Shown: positions 1 through 4,838 of the stretch, piece after piece | Layout: each line of letters begins with the position of its first letter | How positions within the stretch are numbered: position 1 is the stretch's first letter | Source of the DNA: Clostridia bacterium | GTDB lineage: Bacteria > Bacillota > DSM-521 > Neomoorellales > Neomoorellaceae | Length of the DNA stretch: 5,755 nucleotides | Assembly (NCBI GenBank): GCA_030445875.1 | Contig: JASUSX010000141.1 | Location: 1 to 5,755, forward strand | Direction: 5' to 3' | Notes under the pieces: generated by a model | Seen by the model: the letters and a program-made list of their open reading frames with translations, nothing else | Told to the model about the DNA's origin: nothing | The model's database searches: none | Translations under genes and position numbers: made by a program

Positions 1-701
1 TGACGGAGTTTAAGGATCTGCTGGAGGTGGCAGCACCGTATATTGATTTTATTAAGCTGGGCTTTGGGACTTCCGTTTTTTACCCGGCGGCTATTTTACG
101 GGAAAAGATCCGCCTGGCCATTTCCTATAATGTGGATATCTTTCCCGGCGGTACCTTTTTTGAAGTAGCTGTTCTGCAGGGCCGCCTGAACCTTTACCTG
201 CAAACAGCCAGGGAATTGGGGTATACTTTTATTGAAATTTCCGATGGGACGATTGATCTAAGCCGCACCCTGCGCCTGGCGGCGGTGCGCCAGGCCCGGG
301 GGACAGGGTTTGGCGTCATCACCGAGGTGGGTAAGAAGGACCCGCGGGACGCCCTGGGGGAGACCTTCATCTTAAACCAGATCGGCAGTGACCTGGAGGC
401 GGGGGCTGATTATATAATCGTTGAGGGGCGGGAGTCGGGCCAGGGGGTTGTCATCTACGACAGCCGGGGTGCAATTAAGGAAGATACCCTGGAGGGGATG
501 CTGGCCGGCCTGCCAGGCCTCGAACGGATTATCTGGGAGGCCCCCCAGAAGCAGCAACAGCAGGCCTTGATTATGCGCCTGGGGCCCAACGTTAACCTGG
601 GCAACGTCCAGCCCGGGGACGTACTGGCCCTGGAAGCCCTGCGGGTGGGGCTGCGGGGTGATACCCTGCGGGCCACCCTGGTAGCAGCGGAAGTGAGCTA
701 A
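1..701 (+). CDS. comA: Phosphosulfolactate synthase ComA, 5'-truncated by the window edge
   Basis: This enzyme joins sulfite to phosphoenolpyruvate to give (R)-2-phospho-3-sulfolactate, the first step of the PEP route to sulfolactate and coenzyme M. The frame is open from base 3 (first full codons T-E-F-K-D-L-L-E) to a TAA at 699-701, giving 232 residues. A GTG at 27 is an internal codon rather than the start: the family is usually about 250 residues and roughly 20 N-terminal residues appear to lie outside the window. Family signatures are visible in order: FPGGT (bases 141-155), EISDG, EVGKK (324-338), EGRESG (423-440), EAPQK followed by a glutamine run (from 537), NVNLGNV and LRGDT (651-665). 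The acidic, Lys and Arg residues in these blocks are those expected of the TIM-barrel active site. The next gene but for a 119-nt gap encodes ComB, the following enzyme. No defect is seen in the visible part. The assignment is firm; whether the cell makes sulfolactate or coenzyme M is not decided here. Confidence 0.93.
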   Translation, partial: TEFKDLLEVAAPYIDFIKLGFGTSVFYPAAILREKIRLAISYNVDIFPGGTFFEVAVLQGRLNLYLQTARELGYTFIEISDGTIDLSRTLRLAAVRQARGTGFGVITEVGKKDPRDALGETFILNQIGSDLEAGADYIIVEGRESGQGVVIYDSRGAIKEDTLEGMLAGLPGLERIIWEAPQKQQQQALIMRLGPNVNLGNVQPGDVLALEALRVGLRGDTLRATLVAAEVS

Positions 702-710
702 AGGGAGCTG

Positions 711-745
711 TTAGGATTGGCCCTGGCCAATCCTAATTTAATCTC
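711..745 (+). terminator. Hairpin after comA, possible intrinsic terminator or attenuator
   Basis: A perfect 12-base inverted repeat, TTAGGATTGGCC (711-722) and GGCCAATCCTAA (725-736), starts 10 nt after the comA stop. A realistic RNA hairpin would pair ten bases with a six-base loop. It is followed by TTTAATCT, a short, impure T-tract. This could end comA transcription or reduce read-through into comB. The weak T-tract makes full termination uncertain. Confidence 0.5.
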
Positions 746-804
746 CATCCGGGTGGCAGGAATTCGCCTCCCTTTCGCGAATATTTATCAGGTCGGCAAT
801 ATTT

Positions 805-811
805 AGGAGGT
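805..811 (+). promoter_or_regulatory. Shine-Dalgarno site fixing the TTG start of comB
   Basis: AGGAGGT lies 9 nt before the TTG at 821. The strong match supports this unusual start codon. An 8-base direct repeat, AATATTTA (780-787 and 798-805), flanks it upstream; no function is evident for the repeat. Confidence 0.8.
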
Positions 812-820
812 ATAAAGGGC

Positions 821-1540
821 TTGGAAATAGACGTGTTTGCAACCTTAAATGGCATCCCTGATGAGGCGATCAACAACAAAACGACCATTGTGGTCGATGT
901 CTTGCGAGCCACGACGACCATTACGGTGGCCCTGGCTGCCGGTTGCCTGGAGGTGATCCCTGTCCTGTCCCCGGAAGAAGCCATTGAGATGCGTGGGCGC
1001 CTGGAGGATGAACGGGTACTTCTGGGGGGTGAGCGTAACGCCGTAAAGATACCAGGTTTTGACCTGGGTAATTCGCCCCTGGAGTACACGGCGGAGGTAG
1101 TCGCCGGCAAGAGGCTGATTATGACTACCACTAACGGCACCCGGGCTATCCGGCGGGCGGCGGGTGGGCGGCAGGTTGTGCTGGGGGCCATGATTAACGC
1201 CCCGGCGGTAGCCCGGCATGTTGCCGCCGCGACAACGGATATTACCATCGTTTGCGCCGGTACCCGGGACCGCTTTTCCCTGGAGGATTTTTTGACCGCT
1301 GGTCTGATTGTGGCTGAGCTTACCGACCAGGGTGACTTTTCCTTGCGGGACGGCGCCCTGACGGCGCGGGACTACTACTACAGCCACCACTCTGACCTGG
1401 CAACAGCTATGAAGGCCAGCTTCCACGGCCGGCTCCTGGCCGAACTGGGCCTGGAGGCAGATATGGATTTTTGTGCCCAGGTTGGCACCTCGGACCTGGT
1501 CCCCGTCTATAGCGGCGGGGTGATAAAAAAGGTGGGATAG
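821..1540 (+). CDS. comB: 2-phosphosulfolactate phosphatase ComB
   Basis: This is a Mg2+-dependent phosphatase that removes phosphate from 2-phospho-3-sulfolactate to release 3-sulfolactate, the step after ComA. The start is TTG at 821, chosen because a strong AGGAGGT (805-811) lies 9 nt upstream and no better start exists; the first residues are M-E-I-D-V-F. The 239-residue length matches the family (about 225-245). Recognisable blocks are VVDVLRATTTI (24-34), GGERN...IPGFDLGNSP (69-86), TTTNGTRA (102-109) and CAGTRDRFSLEDF (145-157). The conserved Asp26, Arg29, Asn106, Arg109 and the acidic 154-159 region fit the ComB fold. It probably works with ComA although a 119-nt gap with a hairpin separates them. 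Bacillus carries the same pair (YitD/YitC) and accumulates sulfolactate in spores; no ComC dehydrogenase is present in the window. The call is firm; the biological end product is inference. Confidence 0.93.
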   Translation: MEIDVFATLNGIPDEAINNKTTIVVDVLRATTTITVALAAGCLEVIPVLSPEEAIEMRGRLEDERVLLGGERNAVKIPGFDLGNSPLEYTAEVVAGKRLIMTTTNGTRAIRRAAGGRQVVLGAMINAPAVARHVAAATTDITIVCAGTRDRFSLEDFLTAGLIVAELTDQGDFSLRDGALTARDYYYSHHSDLATAMKASFHGRLLAELGLEADMDFCAQVGTSDLVPVYSGGVIKKVG

Positions 1541-1616
1541 CACGGGCCGGCGTTCTTGCCCTCCGCCGCCGGGCATATATATGGGATAAGATGGCTGGTA
1601 CGAGGGGCGTTAATAG

Positions 1617-2072
1617 ATGAACGCGGCCACGCTGATTTTGTTACTCCTGATGCTGCTGGGCATTATAGGCCGTTCCAATGTCATTGCAGCCGCCGCTGCG
1701 GTCCTTTTGCTGCTCCAGTTTACCAATTTGCAGAGGATCTACCCCTTGCTGGAACGCCGGGCTCTGGAGGCCGGCCTTATTTTTCTGGTGGTTTCTGTCC
1801 TGGTACCCTTTGCCTCCGGCCGGGTATCCCCGCGGGATATGTTGGCCTCATTCCTTTCGCTACCAGGTCTGATAGCTATTGCCAGCGGGCTAATCGCCAC
1901 CCATATGAATTGCCAGGGGCTGGAGCTACTCCAGCGTTATCCCCAGATGATGATCGGCATGGTCATTGGCTCTATTATTGGCGTAGCCTTCTTTGGCGGC
2001 ATCCCGGTCGGGCCGCTAATGGCCGGCGGTATTGCCGCCCTGATGGTCCAGCTGGTGTCCTGGCTGCGTTAA
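1617..2072 (+). CDS. UPF0756 (DUF441) integral membrane protein of unknown function
   Basis: A 151-residue, very hydrophobic protein with no established biochemical role. Hydrophobic stretches lie at about residues 3-17 and 21-35 (broken by a G-R-S turn), 50-66, 81-96, 110-126 and 131-149, so four to five membrane passes are likely. The family hallmarks are GLIFLVVSVLVPFASG (53-68), a loop leading to the ATHMNCQGLELL segment (94-105), and the C-terminal GGIPVGPLMAGGIAAL (127-142), matching the YtwI/YeaL group. The ATG at 1617 is preceded by GAGGGG (1602-1607) with 9-nt spacing. It lies 76 nt after comB in the same direction with no clear terminator between, so co-transcription is possible. 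A sulfolactate-related transport role would be speculation. A second long open frame overlaps it (1556-2170) but has no family character. Family assignment is confident, function unknown. Confidence 0.88.
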   Translation: MNAATLILLLLMLLGIIGRSNVIAAAAAVLLLLQFTNLQRIYPLLERRALEAGLIFLVVSVLVPFASGRVSPRDMLASFLSLPGLIAIASGLIATHMNCQGLELLQRYPQMMIGMVIGSIIGVAFFGGIPVGPLMAGGIAALMVQLVSWLR

Positions 2073-2100
2073 AAAATTTATTTTTTAGCATTAAAAACCA
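2068..2100 (+). other. A/T-rich block: weak hairpin and possible UP element
   Basis: TAAAAAA (2070-2076) and TTTTTTA (2081-2087) form a perfect A/T stem around TTTA, overlapping the stop codon of the membrane protein gene. It lacks a G/C stem and is a poor intrinsic terminator. Its location about 40-65 bases upstream of the inferred transcription start is that of an RNA polymerase alpha-binding UP element for the following promoter. Both readings are inference. Confidence 0.35.
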
Positions 2101-2109
2101 GCAGGATTT

Positions 2110-2137
2110 TTGCATTGCATCAAGTATAATATATATT
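2110..2137 (+). promoter_or_regulatory. Putative sigma-A-type promoter for the ligase-lyase operon
   Basis: A perfect TATAAT occurs at 2125-2130, and a second -10-like TATATT at 2132-2137. TTGCAT (2110-2115) lies 16 nt before the TATATT and could be a weak -35 box. The TATAAT has no good -35 at 16-18 nt spacing. The position, in a 183-nt intergenic gap after an A/T-rich block and before an operator-like palindrome, supports a promoter. The exact start site is not resolved; about 2137-2144 is expected. Confidence 0.55.
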
Positions 2138-2147
2138 AGGTACTTGA

Positions 2148-2166
2148 AATACCCCTATGGGGTAGA
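2148..2166. promoter_or_regulatory. CsoR-family-like operator palindrome
   Basis: TACCCC (2150-2155) and GGGGTA (2159-2164) are perfect inverted repeats separated by TAT. G/C-tract palindromes flanked by TA are characteristic operators of the CsoR/RcnR/CstR/FrmR repressor family, which senses copper, other metals, persulfide or formaldehyde. The site lies just downstream of the -10 hexamers, covering roughly +6 to +27, where a bound repressor would block initiation or clearance. No such regulator is encoded in the window. A small RNA hairpin with a 3-nt loop is the alternative. Confidence 0.45.
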
Positions 2167-2255
2167 ATGAAAACTGCGGCTGAAGGAGGGGTGTGCGGAA
2201 AGGGTATTAAAGGACGCCTGCTAAAGCGGAAAATTATTGTGGAAGGGACGGAGAA
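2165..2255 (+). other. Untranslated leader with an unused strong Shine-Dalgarno sequence
   Basis: About 90 bases separate the palindrome from the first gene of the second operon. AAGGAGG (2183-2189) is a near-perfect ribosome-binding sequence, but no good start codon lies 5-10 nt beyond it. GTG at 2193 would encode only five codons (ending TAA 2208-2210). I recognise no riboswitch. Either a tiny leader peptide or chance is possible. Confidence 0.3.
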
Positions 2256-3509
2256 ATGGCTAAGCTGTTTGAGTATCAAGGCAAAGAATGGCTGCGGAAA
2301 GCCGGGATGGCTGTTCCCGTTGGCCGGGCCGCAGCCTCGCCGGAGGAAGCCAGGCAGGTGGCGGAAGAGATTGGCCGCCCGGTAGCGGTTAAAGCGCAGG
2401 TCCAGGCAGGCGGCAGGGGTAAATCAGGGGCCGTTAAACTGGTGGACACCCCGGCCGAGGCCGAGACAGCGGCGGCGTCGATCCTGGGCACGGTAATCAA
2501 GGGATTCCCGGTACGCAAAGTCCTGGTAGAGGAAAAGCTGGCCATTGCCCAGGAGTTCTATGTGACCTTTATTGTTAACTCGGCCCGTAATGCCCGCTGT
2601 CCCATGATGATGTTCAGCACCGAGGGCGGCATGGACATTGAAAGCGTGCCAGAGGAAAAAATCTATAGATTGCTGATCTCGCCCCTTAAAGGGCTGGAAG
2701 TCTACGACGCTGTGGACATGCTGGTCAAGGCCGGTATTCCCAACGACCAGCTGCTGAATTTTGCTAATACCCTGGTCAAGCTCTGGAACGCGTATAAGAA
2801 GTATGACTGTTTCACCCTGGAGATTAACCCCCTGGTATTGACCCGGGAGGGGAACCTGGTAGCGGCGGACTGCAAGATGGAGATCGACAACAGCAGCGTC
2901 TATCGCCACCCGGAAATGGGGATTGAAATCGCCCGCGACTTCCCCCATGAACCTACCGAGCTGGATTATATCGGCTGGGGGATTGAGAAGGCTGACACCC
3001 GGGGCTCCGGCTTTGTCATGAGCATGGGCTTCGATGAAAAGAGCCCGGGTTATATCGGCTATCACCCTATCGGCGGTGGTTCGGCCATGATGGGCATGGA
3101 CGCCCTGAATAAGGTCAATTTGAAGCCGGCCAACTACGCCGACACCAGTGGTAACCCGGTGGCCTCCAAGGTCTACCGCGTTGCCAAAGTCATCCTCTCA
3201 CAACCGAATATCGATGGCTACCTGCTGGGCGGCTTTATGATGGCCAACCAGGAGCAGTGGCACCATGCCCACGCTGTGGTAAAGGTATTGCGGGAGGTTT
3301 TGCCGCAGAAGCCGGGCCTGCCCTGCGTGCTCCTGCTCTGCGGTAATAAGGAAGAGGAATCCCTGGCCATTTTGCGCGAAGGTCTGAGCAATGTGGAAGG
3401 AGCCAACCGGGTCGAGATTTACGGTCGGGAACATGTTACCGATACTGAGTTTATCGGCCAAAGGCTGCTGGCCCTGGTAAAAGAATATCAAGCCGAGAAG
3501 CGAAAGTAA
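2256..3509 (+). CDS. NDP-forming acyl-CoA synthetase, beta (ATP-grasp) subunit; SucC family with ATP-citrate-lyase-like C-terminal domain
   Basis: This is the nucleotide-binding half of a ligase that joins a carboxylic acid to CoA with ATP (or GTP) hydrolysed to NDP and phosphate. It pairs with the alpha subunit at 3854. The ATP-grasp domain covers about residues 1-235: EYQGKEWL near the N-terminus, VAVKAQVQAGGRGKSG (43-58; Lys46 and the Gly-Arg-Gly loop), STEGGMDIE (121-129), and LEINPLV...AADCK, with Glu189, Asn191 and Asp205 at the spacing of the E. coli SucC metal ligands Asn199 and Asp213. The C-terminal flavodoxin-like domain departs from SucC. GGGSAMMGMD (273-282), ANYADTSGNP (292-301), AKVILS (310-315) and LLGGFMMAN (323-331) read like the ATP-citrate lyase pattern (GGGAS, ANY..YSG.P, AKTILS, IGGSIAN) rather than SucC's VGGGATKE and NIFGGIVRCD. 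At 417 residues it is longer than usual SucC (about 390), partly from extra residues around 240-270. The ATG has GGAAGGGA 7 nt upstream. The substrate is inferred to be a hydroxy-acid (malate, citramalate or citrate), not proven. Confidence 0.85.
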   Translation: MAKLFEYQGKEWLRKAGMAVPVGRAAASPEEARQVAEEIGRPVAVKAQVQAGGRGKSGAVKLVDTPAEAETAAASILGTVIKGFPVRKVLVEEKLAIAQEFYVTFIVNSARNARCPMMMFSTEGGMDIESVPEEKIYRLLISPLKGLEVYDAVDMLVKAGIPNDQLLNFANTLVKLWNAYKKYDCFTLEINPLVLTREGNLVAADCKMEIDNSSVYRHPEMGIEIARDFPHEPTELDYIGWGIEKADTRGSGFVMSMGFDEKSPGYIGYHPIGGGSAMMGMDALNKVNLKPANYADTSGNPVASKVYRVAKVILSQPNIDGYLLGGFMMANQEQWHHAHAVVKVLREVLPQKPGLPCVLLLCGNKEEESLAILREGLSNVEGANRVEIYGREHVTDTEFIGQRLLALVKEYQAEKRK

Positions 3510-3519
3510 GGTGAAGCAG

Positions 3520-3819
3520 ATGCTTGAATTCCGGGAAAGAACTATTAAAATCTCCATTTACACCAGTAAGTGTAAAGAGTGCGCAACCAAGGCCTGCATT
3601 GATGCCTGTAAGAAGTTTGCCCGCGGCATCCTGCAGCTGCAGGACGGGGCGCCTTCGGTGGCTCATTTAGGGGAAGAGGAGACAAAAAGGCGCGGCACCG
3701 AATGTCTGGCCTGTGAATATGAGTGCTGGTTCCGGGGCAAGAGCGCGATCAAAATTGACGTTCCTATTGAAGGGTTAGACGCCTACCTGCGTAAGCGGGG
3801 CCTGGCCAGCAATGAGTAA
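3520..3819 (+). CDS. Small seven-cysteine ferredoxin-like iron-sulfur protein
   Basis: A 99-residue soluble protein with two cysteine clusters: C18-x2-C21-x4-C26-x3-C30 and C62-x2-C65-x3-C69. The first matches the long-loop 4Fe-4S motif of ferredoxin-type electron-transfer subunits but lacks the usual proline after the last Cys (a Lys follows). The second, ECLACEYEC followed by AIKIDVP, is like the CxxCxxxC half of ferredoxin or FixX-type proteins. One 4Fe-4S cluster is very likely and a second incomplete or 3Fe-type one possible. The region between clusters is charged (LGEEETKRR). The ATG at 3520 is preferred, since AAGGTGA (3508-3514) sits 5 nt before it, overlapping the stop of the beta-subunit gene and suggesting translational coupling; a GTG at 3511 in the same frame would add three residues but has only a poor ribosome site. 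It lies between the two ligase subunits, so it may be a third subunit or a redox partner. I know no assigned function. Confidence 0.8.
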   Translation: MLEFRERTIKISIYTSKCKECATKACIDACKKFARGILQLQDGAPSVAHLGEEETKRRGTECLACEYECWFRGKSAIKIDVPIEGLDAYLRKRGLASNE

Positions 3820-3853
3820 CCTGGTCAATAGGAAGGGATAAAGAGGGATAGAT

Positions 3854-4750
3854 ATGGGGATTTTAATTGACAAGAATACGACGGTTATTGTGCAAGGGAT
3901 CACCGGCAGGGAAGGTTCCCTGCGGGCCAAATATATGAAGGACTACGGTTCGAAGGTGGTGGCCGGTACAAGCCCTGGTAAAGGCGGCAGCGAGGTAGCC
4001 GGGATCCCTGTCTACCATACTGTCAAGGAAGCAGTGGCCGCCCACGGGGAGGTTGACTTCAGCGTTATCTTCGTACCCGGGCGGGCTTTGAAAACAGCCG
4101 TTAAAGAGGCTGTCGACGCAGGTGTTAAAAATATCCTCCCCTGTGTTGAGTCCGTACCGATCCATGATATAATGGAAATGGTCGAGTATTGCCGGATGAA
4201 TGGCACCAGGCTGATCGGCCCGGGCTCCATCGGCATCATTACGCCCGGACAGGCGGTTGTCGGCTGGCTGGGCGGTAACGTGGAGTGGGCCAATTCCTTT
4301 TTTAAGCCGGGTACCATCGGCGTCTTCTCCCGCAGCGGCGGCCAGTCGGGGACCATCCCCTGGATCCTTACCCAGAATGGCTACGGCATCAGCACCGTCG
4401 TCCACACGGGCACGGAGCCGGTCATAGGGACTTCCTTTGCCGACCTGCTGCCCCTCTTTGAGGAAGATCCCGGCACGGAAGCAGTGGCTGTATTCTCCGA
4501 GATTGGCGGTTCCCAGGAAGAAGAGTGCGCGGAAGTCATCGCTGCGGGTAAGTTTACCAAGCCCTTCGTTATCTACGTAGCGGGGGCCTGGGCGCCCGAA
4601 GGCCAGCGCTTCTCCCATGCCTCCAGCATTGTCGAAAGGGGCCGCGGTTCCGCCAAGAGCAAGATGGAAGCCATCCAGAAGGCGGGCGGCTATGTGGCCA
4701 TGAGCCCCAACGATATTCCCCGCATCCTCAAAAACGTCTTAAAGCATTAG
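3854..4750 (+). CDS. NDP-forming acyl-CoA synthetase, alpha (CoA-binding, phosphohistidine) subunit; SucD/ATP-citrate lyase type
   Basis: This is the partner of the beta subunit. It binds CoA, and its active-site histidine carries the phosphate between ATP and the acyl group. The 298 residues compare with 289 in E. coli SucD. The N-terminal Rossmann domain shows GITGREGS (15-22) and [18 protein letters not shown] (37-54). The ligase domain has SRSGG (159-163), [10 protein letters not shown] (215-224; Glu216 matches the catalytic Glu) and [17 protein letters not shown] (243-259), with His255 at the position of E. coli His246. Nucleotide and phosphotransfer machinery is therefore intact. In the acyl-binding parts it differs from SucD: GPNCPG becomes GPGSIG (122-127), GIGGDP becomes HTGTEP (184-189), and a few extra residues ([13 protein letters not shown]) precede KPG, as in ATP-citrate lyase. 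The ATG at 3854 is preceded by AAGAGGGA (3841-3848), spacing 5 nt. It follows the iron-sulfur gene by 34 nt. The fold and chemistry are certain; the acid substrate is inferred. Confidence 0.88.
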   Translation: MGILIDKNTTVIVQGITGREGSLRAKYMKDYGSKVVAGTSPGKGGSEVAGIPVYHTVKEAVAAHGEVDFSVIFVPGRALKTAVKEAVDAGVKNILPCVESVPIHDIMEMVEYCRMNGTRLIGPGSIGIITPGQAVVGWLGGNVEWANSFFKPGTIGVFSRSGGQSGTIPWILTQNGYGISTVVHTGTEPVIGTSFADLLPLFEEDPGTEAVAVFSEIGGSQEEECAEVIAAGKFTKPFVIYVAGAWAPEGQRFSHASSIVERGRGSAKSKMEAIQKAGGYVAMSPNDIPRILKNVLKH

Positions 4751-4762
4751 GATTACAATTAT

Positions 4763-4814
4763 GGCGGCCAGCACCGCCGGACGGGAGGGGTGAAGGGCCC
4801 GCTTCACTCCACCC
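4763..4814 (+). other. Two intercistronic hairpins before the lyase gene
   Basis: GGCGG (4763-4767) pairs with CCGCC (4774-4778). A second, much stronger stem pairs GGG-A-GGGGTGAAG (4783-4795) with CTTCACTCC-A-CCC (4802-4814) around GGCCCG, with one A-A mismatch and one G-U pair. No T-run follows, so it is not a classical terminator. It sits 10 nt before the AGGAGG of the lyase gene. It may stabilise or process the mRNA, or adjust lyase expression relative to the ligase. Confidence 0.55.
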
Positions 4815-4824
4815 GAATATACTT

Positions 4825-4831
4825 AGGAGGT
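4825..4831 (+). promoter_or_regulatory. Strong Shine-Dalgarno site of the lyase gene
   Basis: AGGAGGT lies 7 nt before ATG 4839. It selects that start over the in-frame ATG at 4848, which would begin at M-R-S-V-L-Y. Confidence 0.75.
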
Positions 4832-4838
4832 ATTAACG

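Noticed and set aside
27..701. GTG at 27 as the true start of comA
   Set aside because: The frame stays open to the window edge and the family needs about 20 more N-terminal residues.
845..1576. Long antisense open frame (243 codons) opposite comB
   Set aside because: It is low-complexity, Gln/Gly/Arg-rich and without family features; the sense strand encodes an intact ComB.
1553..1591. Possible promoter before the UPF0756 gene (TTGCCC and TATATA)
   Set aside because: Spacing of the better -35 match to the -10 is only 14 nt and the alternative pairing is poor.
1556..2170. Overlapping plus-strand frame of 204 codons over the UPF0756 gene
   Set aside because: The composition is unnatural (Pro, Arg and Cys scattered) and no ribosome site fits; the other frame matches a known family.
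2167..2385. Possible small gene starting at ATG 2167 in the leader
   Set aside because: It has no correctly spaced ribosome site and runs about 130 bases into the beta-subunit gene in another frame.
3863..4618. Long antisense open frame (251 codons) opposite the alpha-subunit gene
   Set aside because: Its translation has no recognisable domain, it lacks a ribosome site, and it mirrors a gene with clear catalytic motifs.
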